A stretch of 64,000 bases of DNA, taken from the NCBI GenBank assembly GCA_000349905.1, contig KB722779.1:62001-126000 (forward strand). The letters are read 5' to 3'. The stretch's first letter is position 1. Every line of letters starts with the position of its first letter. Shown here piece by piece: positions 10,598-21,972 of this stretch. Under the pieces are notes generated by a model. The model searched no databases. It was given only the letters and a program-made list of their open reading frames with translations, and had not been told where the DNA came from. This DNA comes from Volvariella volvacea V23. Lineage: Eukaryota > Basidiomycota > Agaricomycetes > Agaricales > Pluteaceae. The translations under genes were made by a program, and so were the position numbers.

Positions 10598-13500
10598 ATG
10601 GCGCCCTTGGTCAACCACCCCCCTGGCGTAGCATTCGTCGAGGACCGCGGCCAACACCCAGTCAATGTCGACGCCTCAGTTTACTACGGTGGCGGAGAAA
10701 CATTTACCCGCTCTCGTACCTACAGTCATGTACGTTCCTTGGTTACTTGCACATCCCCCACTCATCGTCCTTTCAGTCACACATCCACGGCTACAACCCA
10801 AGGAGGGCCCCCGCTTTCGCAGAGGATTCCCATCTCCGTCCTCGCCGTCTTTCTCACGACGAGAAGAACGTAACCGGGCCCCGTCGTTTCCTCATCGACG
10901 TAGAAGAAACCATCCGCGTTATCCTCGAGCAAGAAGACACGGATGGCGATTTCCAAATTAGCATCACGGATGCTGGCCCGAAGATGATGGCCTTGGGCAC
11001 GGCTACCAGCAATGGCTTCAAAACGTTCGATATCCGGGTCTGTTGTGCCTTTGTCCTTTGAAAGGCGGGACTAATGAAAACCATCCACACTACAGGGGAC
11101 ATACATGCTTTCCAACCTGCTGCAAGAACTCGCCCTCGCTCGCGACCACAACCGCAAGCGCATCGTGCTCGACGAGGCGCGTCTGACCGAGAACCCCGTC
11201 GACCGCCTCTCGCGCATGATTCGCCACTCCTTCTGGCACTCCCTCACCCGCCGCATTGATGGCGACGGCCTCGAAATCATCTGCGCCGACCCAAAGAACC
11301 GCACGGGGCGCATCAACCCGCGCATCTACGTCCCCCACGGCGAACCCGCGATGGCGGAGTATTACCGCAAAGTCGCGAGGGAAAGGCCGCACTTGAACCT
11401 GGACGTGCGTGTTTTGCCGCCGAAACCTGATGATCCGGCGTTTGTGAAGAGTTTGAACTCGAAGCCGGGTATCTTGGCGCTGGCTATGAATGAGGTGGAT
11501 GATGGAAAGGGCGGGAGGACCCTGAAGGGTATTCCGTTTATTGTGCCTGGTGCCCGCTTCAATGAGGTTGGTTCCTTGTTTCATGTAATTGACATCAATG
11601 CTGAATCTATGCATAGCTTTACAACTGGGATTCCTACTTCATCTCGTTGGGCCTGCTGGTCGACGGACAAGTGAGCATGGCCAAAGGCATGGTCGACCAC
11701 TTCATCTTTGAAATCAAACACTACGGCAAAATCCTCAACGGCAGTCGCTCATACTACCTCTGCCGAACCCAACCGCCCTTTTTGACCGACATGGCTCTCC
11801 AGATCTACAACCAGCTCGATCGCTCGGACTTTGTGTCGAACAAGGAGTGGCTGAAACGCGCCATTCAGGCTGCGATCAAGGAGTACCACACCGTCTGGAT
11901 TGCGGAACCGCGCATGGATCCCAAGACTGGGTTGTCTAGATACCGCCCGGACGGGCTCGGTATCCCGCCTGAGACGGAGGCCACGCACTTCACGCACATC
12001 CTCGAGCCCTACGCTGCCAAACACGGCATCTCGGTCCTGGAGTTTAGCGAAAAGTACAACGACGGGATCATCAAGGAGCCCGCGCTGGACGAGTACTTTT
12101 TGCACGACCGGGCGGTGAGAGAGTCGGGGCATGATACGACGTACCGGTTCGAGAAGCGGTGTGCGAATCTGGCGACGATTGATTTGCAGGCGCTGCTTTA
12201 CAAGTATGAAGTGGACATTGGGACTGCTATTCGGGAAGTGTTTGATGATGAGCTGGAGCTTGAGGAGGAGTTTGATTTGCAGCCGTTCCCGCCTACGGTG
12301 GAGAGCTACGCGAACGCGTGGAGGGAGAAGTCGACGTGGAGAAAGCAGAGCTCGGAGGAGTGGTTTGAGAGAGCGGAGTTTAGGAGGCAGCAGATTGATA
12401 GGTATTTGTGGAATGAGGAGAAGAGCTTGTATTATGATTATGATACGGTCAAGGAGAGGCAGATTTTGTATGAGAGTGTTACAGCGTTTTGGGCGCTTTG
12501 GGCTGGGTGTGCGAGTGAGGAGCAGTGTTGGCAGTTGGTGTATGTGGTGTTTCGTACTCCTATTGTTTCGTGTGCTGATGTTGCTTTTTTGTGTGTAGGT
12601 CCGAGTCGTTGAAGAAGTTTGAGGTGCTGGGTGGCGTTGTGTCTGGGACGGAAGAGTCGAGGGGTAAGATTTCGTTGGATAGGCCGAATCGGCAGTGGGA
12701 TTATCCATATGCTTGGTGCGTTGCTTCCTTTTTGTTGTTTTATGCGCATTGTGTTGATCCGTCGCTCAGGCCACCACATCAGATTATGCTCTGGGTCGGA
12801 CTGGAACGATATGGGTACCTCGAAGAAGCACAGCGGCTGGCGTATCGGTTCTTGTATATGATGACGACGGCGTTTGTTGACTTCAATGGTGTCGTGCCTG
12901 AGAAGGTTTGTTGGCTTTTTATCCGTGTCTAGTTGTGGGATTTGAACTGAAGCGCTTTTTGGACAGTTTGACGCGGTCAAGCTGTCGCATCTCGTCGATG
13001 CCGAATACGGTAATCAAGGAATCGACTTCAAGATGGTGCCCCGTGAAGGATTCGGTTGGATGAATGGTACGCCCTTGCCTCGCGTTATTTAACCTTACTC
13101 TTACCTCATTTAATCACTCGACAGCCGCCTACCAAGTCGGCCTCTCGTTCCTAACCTCGCACATGAGACGCGCCGTCGCGGCGTGCACAAGCCCGGAAGT
13201 GTTCTTTGGAGCCATGGCTAATATCGAACAGCAGTTCCCTCATGCGAACTTGCCAACTACAGATCCGCTCGGGTTGGCTATGGAGAATTTGACGATTTCG
13301 TCTAGTGCGCCGTATCAGGACGCGGCAGCTGGAGCTGCCATAGGTTCGAGTTCGGGCTCAGGCTCGGGAGTGGGTACGGGATATAATACTTCATCACAGA
13401 GTGTGGTTGGGAGTGGTGTTGCGTCTCCTGTGGTCGCTCAGGCGCCACCGCCAGCTTATGCTCAGCCCCAACCTCAACCTCAGACGGAGGCTGTGCACGC

Positions 13501-14224
13501 CGATGCCCCAAGCACTAATGCACCAGCACCAGCACTAGGCGGAACACTGTCGCCCCACGTGCTGGCTGGCGTTGCACCCATCGCTCCGGTCGTGGCCTCG
13601 CCCATCAGCGCCACGTCCTATGGGCCTGCGCCTGGTCATGTTCCGCCGGAGGTTGTGCAGGCGGTCACGGGGCCGTTTGTAGACGTGCCGGTGACGATTA
13701 GCAAGAGCTCCCCGGCTCAGGTTGTAGAGGAGAAGGAGGAGGAGAAGGCGTCTGATGCGGTCTCTGTACCTGCTGTTGCGAGTTCATATTCTGCCCCGCT
13801 TGTGGGTGCCGCGGCTACTCCTGTGGAGGTTGCAGCTCCCATCGCGACGGGACAGGAAACCAGGGCTGAGCTTTCGTCGACGGTTCCAGATAACACGGCT
13901 TCAAGCACTCAAAATGTTCGAGCGGCACCGGCACCAGTACAAGCAGCTGAGGATGCATATACCACCCGTGCTCGTTATGCTGCTTACGGGCATACCTACT
14001 CTCAGTCATACTCCCAGCCATATTCTCCATCACATTCACATTCCCGGTCGTATTCTCAGACGCAATCTTATTTCCAGCTGCAACCGCAGACGCAGGGACA
14101 GGGACAGGCAGAACCGCAACCTCAGTCTCAGTCTCAACCGCAATCGCAATCGCAATCGCATTCCCGTTCGTCGTCGATAGCCAAGCCGGCGCCGATGAAT
14201 TGGTGGCATAGTGAGGGGTACTGA
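10598..14224 (+). CDS. NTH1: Neutral (cytosolic) alpha,alpha-trehalase, GH37, with long C-terminal tail
   Basis: Hydrolyses trehalose to two glucose units in the cytosol during recovery from stress and germination. Eight exons close in phase: 10598-10729, 10777-11037, 11096-11566, 11617-12539, 12599-12715, 12770-12905, 12967-13066 and 13125-14224, giving 1079 residues. A protein kinase A type site RRLS (Ser70) is followed by a calcium-loop motif [12 protein letters not shown] (98-109), both hallmarks of neutral trehalase. The catalytic part has [19 protein letters not shown] and [10 protein letters not shown], containing the acid and base residues of GH37. Family members are usually about 750 residues; here the conserved part ends near residue 760 and about 310 residues rich in Ala, Pro, Ser, Gln and Tyr follow in the last exon without a stop. 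Phosphorylation with 14-3-3 and calcium control is known for yeast Nth1. Confidence 0.95.
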
Positions 14225-14891
14225 GTGCTTTTTTTTGGAGTTGAATGCCGCTCTATTTCATGACATGGCGCCATAGTGGGTGATGGCAGATGACTGCGAT
14301 TGTCAGCGCATGCAGCACTCGAAAAAATTATGCAACCACTCTTGTTCCGTCAATTTGATCAGGTTTGTTATAGAAGTTGGACTTTTGACTATATTCTACC
14401 TACCGTACTCTCTCTGATACTCCCGCTTTCTTTTTCACTTATTTTATTTTTTTTTGGGGTGATAGTGGTATAGAGGCTTTAGAAGTATTTTACCGATATG
14501 AATTCAATAGAGTGTCGCTTGAGGTCTTGGTTTGTTTTCCTGGGATGTTTCGCGGAAGTTTCGAAGAGGTTGTGTTGATGCGTTGATGATACCACCAACT
14601 ACTTGCATCGGCTAACAGCGCTTCCATCCACAAACAATTAACTTGCCAGGGGGCTTGGGCTACTATGTATCCCCAATCAAAACTCCGTTCTTGCCTCAAG
14701 GAAGTGCTGCGAGAAAGCGCGCGGTCCGTTCACAGTGCCGCAACGGGTTTGCAGATTCTGAGGGCATGGCCCGGAGGGTGGACTTGGCTCATGGAGTACT
14801 TAAACCCCAGAGCAATCCACGATAACCGAAGAAACCTATCTCTTCGCCCCCGAGTTCTTATCCCTTGGTGTATCTTCGTTGAGTGCTGAAT
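14225..14891. other. Intergenic region
   Basis: About 670 bases between trehalase and the alcohol oxidase gene. Short frames only; nothing recognisable apart from T-rich tracts just after the trehalase stop. Confidence 0.5.
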
Positions 14892-17652
14892 ATGTCCGAG
14901 TTCACCAACGAGGCCTCGTACGATATTATCTTTGCTGGAGGTCCGTCGCGTCGTTTTGGTCTACCAGTGGACGCAGAATACTTACGATTACGCTACCTCT
15001 CCCCTTCAGGTGGCACCAGTGGTTGTCTCATCGCAGGCCGACTTGCAGCCGCCGACCCATCTCTAAAAATCCTTGTGCGTGCCCGCTTCATTCTTATTGC
15101 AGTATTAGTGCCCCTTCTGACGCGACAACAGATTGTAGAAGCTGGCGAACACACATACAACCTCCCAACCCACATCCAACCCGTGAGGTACTTCAACCAC
15201 CTCGCGCCAACGAGCAAGACCGTCACCTTCAATGTCGGCAAGGCGAGCCCACACGTCAATGGACGCTCGCTTGTCACGCCGTCTGGAAGATGTGTCGGCG
15301 GTGGGTCGAGTGTTAATTGTAAGCTGGTTTTCTTGTCCTTGTGTAGTGGAAAGTCCGAATTCGTTGGGACTGATGTGGGTACTGGTGCGCAGTTACCATG
15401 TACACCCGAGCGGCTGCGTCGGACTATGACGATTGGGAAACGAGATTCGGAAATGAGGGGTGGCACTCGAAGCACCTCATTCCCCTTCTTCAAAAGGTAA
15501 GCCGTTATCGTGCTTGACGAAACATGAAGTGAAATTGACTTTGGCGGATTTGTTTAGACGGAAACGTACCAAGTTGCTCCTGATCAACCGACACATGGAT
15601 ACTCTGGGCCACTCAAGGTATCATATGGCGGCATGTACACCAATGTTGGATCGCAATTCTTGGATGTTGCATCACATTATGATAAAGAGCGTGGTCCTAT
15701 TAATGATGTGAATGGATTGTTTGAATGCAATGGCTATGGTGCAATTATTCCGTCCCTCGTGAAGGTGTCTGTATTGATACTAAACTCCTCGTAGCGCTGT
15801 CAAAAGTGAATGATATCTCTAAGGAACTACCTCAATGATGACTGACTACTACACAGGTGGATTGACGCCGAAACAGGAAGGCGCTCTGACGTCCCACATC
15901 ACTTCATCTACAATCAACCATATAACAAAAATCTACAGATATTAACAGGTAAACGAGTTAAACGAGTAATCTTTGAGTATGTCCTCATTTTAGGGTTGAT
16001 TCCTTTGTTGATTTTCTTCTACTCGCGGGATAGGGGCGGCCGTGCAGTTGGAATTGAATATGTAAACGACACTGTCATTAATCCTGATGTTGACCAGACT
16101 GTCCACACCGCTCGTGCTTCCAAGCTTGTGGTAATTTCCGCTGGTGCATTTGGTTCACCTACTATACTGGAACGGCAAGTATACTTGTTCCATTCCACGA
16201 GTTATATTGACCGTTGCGTTAGCTCTGGTATTGGTCGACCAGATATCTTGTCAAAGCTGGGCCTTGATGTAAGAGTTGACTTGTCAGGCGTTGGAGAAAA
16301 TTATCAAGGTAAGAATAAATTGAGTACGTTTAGACGCTGATGCCTACACGGTACCCTCATTCCCTATCAGATCACAATGTGCTCTTTGTTCCTTACCTAG
16401 CTAGTGAGGATGCAGACACCCTCGACGCAATTTTTCGTGGTGAGGAGGAGGCTGAAGCAGGTATTTGCACCTAATGATACATCCACACACACGTTCTGAA
16501 TTTACTATTCCAGAGCAAATGAAATTGTGGGCAACCACCGGGAAGGGCTTAATTGCTCATAAGTGAGTCGCCTGTGAGATATAATGTGATGTGCTCCTAA
16601 TACTGTTGTTGCAGCGGCCTAGATGCAGGGATCAAATTGAGACCGACTGAGGACGATCTCAAGGAGTTGGGTCCAGCATTCCAACAACGTTGGGAAACAT
16701 TCTTTAAAAGCAGGCCTGACAAGCCAGTCCTTCTTATGAGTCCCCTCTGCGCGTGAGTTTCCCCTTCAGTGGGCTAATATAGAGCTCTGGGTAGTTGAGA
16801 TGTTGACCTCATCCTTTTCTGCAGATACCTTGGTGATCCATCTACTGCACCTGCTCGCAAATATTTCGGTGTAGGGTATTACACTGTAGGTCCAAACCTT
16901 CGTCTGGGTCATACGCATTAACCAACTCTCTTGCAGGAATACCCCGTCTCCTTGGGTAGCGTTTACATCACATCCGCCAACGATGCGAACGCCCCGCATG
17001 ATTTCAACACTGGCTTCTTGAGCGAGTATGTATCAATACTGAACAACATTTAGCACCTACTAACTGCACTTTTCTCTGCCAGCGCTGCGGACTTGGCAAC
17101 ACTAAGATGGGGTTACAAAAAGTCTCGTGAATTCGCTAGACGTCTAGATGTTTACCGCGGCGAATTTTTACCCGCGAATCCTAAATTTCCTGTAGAAAGC
17201 AAGGCGGCGTGTTCGGACCAGGCCTCTGGCCCTGTTGCCATTACTGATCCGGACATCCAATATACTGCTGAAGATGATAGAGCCATTGAAGAGTATACCA
17301 AGGACTTCGTTCATACTGCATGGCATTCTGTGAGCGATTTGGCTTGTATAGCTCATAGGTTTATCACGGTGGACTGATTGTCATATTAGCTCGGGACTTG
17401 TGCTATGAAATTCCGCGAGAGTGGTGGTGTTGTTGATTCAAAACTCAATGTATACGGCGTCAAGGGACTGAAGGTTGCTGACGTATGTGACTCTTTCGGA
17501 TTTATATCTTGACCCGATGACTTACATTCTAATTGACGTAGATCTCTATCCCACCTCAAAATGTCTCTGCAAACACCTACAGTACTGCCCTAGTTATTGG
17601 CGAAAAGGCAGCAACTATTATAGCAGCCGAGCTTAAGCTCAAAAACTTCTAG
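14892..17652 (+). CDS. GMC flavoprotein, alcohol (methanol) oxidase type, AA3_3
   Basis: FAD enzyme that oxidises a small primary alcohol to the aldehyde with formation of hydrogen peroxide. Sixteen exons join in phase to 612 residues: 14892-14940, 15010-15074, 15132-15318, 15393-15496, 15558-15766, 15857-15976, 16034-16174, 16223-16308, 16371-16460, 16514-16562, 16615-16752, 16825-16885, 16937-17025, 17083-17329, 17390-17482 and 17542-17652. The dinucleotide-binding loop is AGGGTSG (15-21); GGGSSVN and MYTRAAASDYDD follow; WHSLGTC carries the active-site His (544) and NVSANTY the second residue (Asn587). The sequence tracks yeast methanol oxidase along its length better than aryl-alcohol oxidase or glucose oxidase. 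It ends KLKNF, so there is no obvious peroxisomal PTS1 signal, and no signal peptide is seen. The intron 16175-16222 starts with GC. The boundary at 15766 is the least certain. Confidence 0.9.
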
Positions 17653-17920
17653 GGCATGGTGTCAAGTGGGATTGCCAGCTGTGCTGAAGCGTGATGCCAA
17701 ATATCCCTAAGCGTAGTTATCTGTAGACACAGAGATGGTGTATAATGTACTTTTAGAATTATCGAATATCATGTAGGTATATAATTTATTGGAGTGCATG
17801 CACCCATTTGACTAGTGATAAGTAAGAAGTTGAAGACAAGTATTTGGGTTCCTAATCCGAGTCGTTATGGAAGGTCCTCCACGGGCTACATAGGAACATT
17901 GATTGCAGCTCTAGGTGAAA

Positions 17921-18999
17921 TCAATTCAGAGCACTTGTGATATCATCGGCTGTATCGCTCAGTAGGTGTCGGAACCAAGGTAAATAAGCGCTATGCCACA
18001 GCCTATAAAATTGCGTCAGCCAAATGGACGAAAAACGATTTCAAAAAACCGACCAGCGACATTCAACCTGAAATACTGAAATATATAATGATTGAGCCAG
18101 CCATAAATAGCCCCCATGTCATTCTCGTGTANNNNNNNNNNNNNNNNNNNNNNNNNNNNNNNNNNNNNNNNNNNNNNNNNNNNNNNNNNNNNNNNNNNNN
18201 NNNNNNNNNNNNNNNNNNNNNNNNNNNNNNNGCACCTTCTCTTCCCACTCCTCATCCGGCTCATTATCTCTGAACTTTGCCGTATCAAAGTCAAGAATGA
18301 CAGCTCTTGTAGATCTTTCTGCTGGTGCAAGCAGAATGTTTTCCATCCTAAGGTCCCTGTGCATGACTCCTGCACGACCAAATGCCTTAACTGTCCGCAT
18401 GAGCGATATTACGACGCCTATATCTACCACCTCTCTATCAACCTGCGCAAAGGTGACTGCGTCTGGGATGTACTCGAGAAGTATAATAGGAGGGGATAAA
18501 GGTCACTCAGGCTCAGGAAAGACTAGCCTTCCCGTACCATAGCACCCAGATATCCCTTCCCCCTGCAAATGCAATAAACGCTTATAAGTCGTAGCTTCCA
18601 TATCGAAACTCTTCTCCCATGACTGAAACAGCCACTCCTCCCAACCCTCGACATCATCATCATGAGGCTCTGGCCAGGGTTCAAAATCCGGATTTCGGGC
18701 ATTAGGGAACGGGCGTTTAGAGGCAGCGTTAACTTCGACATCACGCGACCAAGGGCATTTAAATAAGGTCCATTGCGATATGATGTCCATCGAGAGTCGT
18801 AAATTTTGATGACAAAATTTGGAGGCAGATGTGAGAAAGAAGAATCGGGCGGTGAGCTCGAAGGCTTTACGAGTAGACATTGAGCGATTGTAAACGGAGT
18901 GAAAGCGCGTATGACATCAACGAAGAGGACTTGTTCAGGGTCATCATAATTTCCTAGACGCAGTTTGAGACGAGAATTTGGTTGGACGTCGATGGCCAT
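17921..18999 (-). pseudogene. Disrupted kinase-like gene (copy D), containing an assembly gap
   Basis: Starts MAIDVQPN and reads FVIKIYDSRW (ATP-binding Lys), then needs a frame change at about 18757-18766 to continue with KCPWSRDVEVNAASKRPF, as in copy B. A TGA at 18503-18505 lies where copy B has an Arg codon. Beyond it the frame has HRDLRMENILL (catalytic loop intact) but DFDTA in place of the usual DFG. The 100-N gap interrupts the activation segment. The end reads WHSAYLPWFRHLL with a stop at 17921. It is either a recent pseudogene or a gene spoiled by assembly errors beside the gap; the frame change and stop lie hundreds of bases from the gap, which favours a pseudogene. Confidence 0.7.
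18132..18231. other. Assembly gap (100 N)
   Basis: Exactly 100 undetermined bases, the conventional placeholder for a gap of unknown size. Open frames that run through it are not real evidence of coding. Confidence 0.95.
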
Positions 19000-19885
19000 T
19001 GCGGTGGAGCTGAAGGACTACAAAAATTTCGCATCGCGCATCCAATAACTCTTGTTATTTACCCCCTTCGGATCCGCTGCTATCCGACTCGAAGCCTTTA
19101 TATTCTTCATTCTATTTGTGGCTCCTTCGACGGGTCAGCCGCTCGATCATTATTTGATGCGGCTTGTGCCATGGATCAAGTACTATGAGCCTACTAAACA
19201 CTCCTCTGCTACAACGAGGTCAGTACATAGCCAATAAAAAGAACCTATTAGCCTTAACAGCTGTCCCGAGCTGGAATACATACACCCAAATCCGTATACA
19301 TGTTACACGGCGCAGAAGATCTTCCATCCCTCAAACAATCCAACCTCAAGTTTCCCAATACCAGAATATGTTTTTTCTCATTGCTAGGAGCGAGGCGTCT
19401 TTGCGCGCATGTCCAGAGAGCTTTACTAAACGCCTCCATTGTTGAATGCGTGCAGAACGTTTGTTTCTATTCTTCATTGGTCATGATATCATTAACAGCC
19501 GGACCGGCGACGGAGCCGGGACTCCTTCTCGGGCGAACTGGCAATTGCACTTTTGCACCTCATCTGCCACCACTGTGCTGTCCGGAATCACTTCTCGTCC
19601 ATCCACATCTTTAGACTTGTACTCTGGGTCCAATTTGATCGTTGGAAGGCGTATCTTACCTGGTTCCTAATCAACCAACACGACAGACGTAGGACGCCAC
19701 ACTATTTCCTAGGTTGAGGTCTCCAGTCGAACTAAACCGCACCCGCACACTCTTCCAGCTCGATAGACGCCACAAGACCTTTTAATACTGCACTGAATCG
19801 CCGCTTGGGTCCACGCGCTCATCTTCTCCTCTTCACGTTGGGCCATACGGCGAACACGATTACGATTAACACGAGGTTATGCCTC
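19000..19885. other. Intergenic region
   Basis: About 890 bases between the kinase relic and ATG15. No frame over 105 codons and no motif that I can support. It should contain the ATG15 promoter. Confidence 0.5.
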
Positions 19886-21781
19886 ATGCCACAACACTCA
19901 CGTTTGACGAGTCTTCTCGTCCCTCTGTTTTGCGGATTTTTGGTTTTACTGCTGCTATATCCATCTCTACTCAGGAGCAGGAGCTCGGTTGCGTCGGACC
20001 TTGGTCGTGATGTTACGAGTGGCAGTAGAGGACCGAGGGAGGGAAAGCAAGCATTGCAGTTTGAGCTACGGCATTGGCATGCTGTATCTGATAAGGCCCA
20101 AGTTGTATTTGCTGATGTCCCAGAGGGGCATGCTGGGCGATGGTTGGGGAGTGTCGAGGGGAACGAAGAGGGAGAGAATGACAGCTGGATATTCACCGAA
20201 CGCGCTGGTCTGGTCAACCAGGACAGGTCCAACCCTCAAGTACTAGCACGACCTGTTCACAGCATCAAAGCAAGGAAGATAAAGACGTACAAACCGCCTT
20301 CATGGGAGGTCATTTCATCCGCTCGCGCACTGTCGATGCAGGAAGAGCAAAGTGCTGCAATCGACTGGCAAGAAGAGGAGATACTAGCTCCAGATGTGGA
20401 GAGTAGAGAGACGCTGGTTGAGTTGGCGAAGATGACGAATAATGCGTATGTTGAACCGACTGATCCTGCTTGGTATGATCTTGGTTCTGGTTGGCATGAT
20501 GTGAGTGTTGGCTTTTTGATTTTCACTGACGGTCCTGAGACCTCCATTTCCTGCGTTCTAGTCCTACCCCTTCGGTTGGGAGCCAGACGCAGACGGCTTT
20601 CGCGGCCACGTATTCGCAACGCCAGACAACAAGACTATCGTTCTTTCCATCAAGGGAACATCAGCAGCTGTCTTTGGCGGTGCAGGTCCAACGGCAAGAA
20701 AGGATAAGCTGAACGACAATCTGCTGTTCAGCTGTTGCTGTGCTAGAGTGGATTGGAGTTGGAAAACGGTGTGCGACTGCTTTAGAGGAGGGTACAAGTG
20801 CGATACGAGATGCCTGGATAAGGCGCTCATCGACGAGAGCTTATTTTATCCTGTTGGAACGGTAAGTGTCGACCGTCTTGGGCCCAATGCATGAACTGAC
20901 GGGTGTGCTATAGAACTTATATTATAACTTATCTTACATGTAGTAAGTATATGCGGTCTCGCTGTATCCTTACATGGATGTACTAACCCTATCCTTCAGC
21001 CCCGAATCTAATATCTGGATCATTGGGCACTCCCTTGGTGGAGCTCTCAGCGGTCTGCTAGGCGTAACGTTCGGAGTACCCGTCGTAACTTTTGAAGCAC
21101 CTGGGGAGAAGATGGCTTCCAAGCGACTTCACCTACCCCAGCCTGTAAGCCTTTTCCAGCTATTCTCACCCCTACTTCGCTTGTACTCATGCGTGCTTGT
21201 TATCACCGTAGCCATCAACTCAACACGTTACACACGTGTACCATACCGCAGATCCAATAGCTATGGGAACATGCAACGGAGTTTTGTCGTCTTGTGCACT
21301 TGGTGGATATGCTATGGAATCACGGTACGTGTCTCCCCTTCCCAAACATTTTCCGTTCAATTCCTCCGGCCAAGCACTCTTGGATCCCAATTCACCCACG
21401 CTTACGTGCTTCCTCTTCCCTTCTCCTGCTCTTCTCTCCTTCGATCTATTTTTATTTCTGTCATCTACAACATCTTCAATGCGATCTGACATTTGTTGAT
21501 ACCGCCCGCTGACAGGTGCCATCTTGGAATGACCATTATATACGATACGGTATCTCGACTGGGCTGGTCCGTGGATATCCGAACGCATGGGATTGTTAAT
21601 GTTATTGAAAAATTATTGTCGGAGCCTTGGACTCCGAGTGTGGAGATTGGGAGAGAGGTTCCCAAGGCGGCACCTCAGGACGATTGTACGGTGAGTTGGC
21701 TTCTGTGTGCTTGCTGGATGCTCGGGCCCTGATGAGGTGACGTAGGAGTGTTATAGCTGGGACTTTGGGGAGTATAATTAG
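19886..21781 (+). CDS. ATG15: Autophagic lipase Atg15
   Basis: Vacuolar phospholipase that breaks up autophagic bodies and multivesicular-body vesicles. Seven exons close in phase: 19886-20500, 20562-20861, 20914-20942 (29 nt), 21000-21144, 21212-21324, 21516-21690 and 21746-21781, giving 470 residues. One hydrophobic segment near residues 8-28 ([20 protein letters not shown]) is the expected signal anchor. Family motifs follow in order: [30 protein letters not shown], then the lipase elbow GHSLGG with the nucleophile at Ser326, [21 protein letters not shown] and ESRCHLG, then [17 protein letters not shown]. These match Atg15 across most of its length. The start at 19886 is the first ATG in the frame. 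It converges on the F-box gene with about 190 bases between them. Confidence 0.95.
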
Positions 21782-21972
21782 GTGCTAGGAATGTTTCTTC
21801 GACAACGCTATTAGAGACTAATAGAGTCATAATGAGGGGGCGCGCTCGCAGAACGGTGCTCGTGTTCGCTGCATCAAAGGGTTTTATGGCAACACATTAA
21901 ACACGTAGCATACAGTTCCATCGTTGCAAATACAATATAGGAGTCCCAAAAAACCAGATCCAAGAAAAAAGT

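Noticed and set aside
11749..12708. A 319-codon open frame on the minus strand
   Set aside because: It lies fully inside the trehalase exons on the other strand and has the Arg/Leu/Pro-rich composition expected from the antisense of a GC-rich coding region.
18016..18499. Open frames running through the 100-N gap
   Set aside because: The reading through N is artificial. Only the parts matching the kinase family outside the gap were used.
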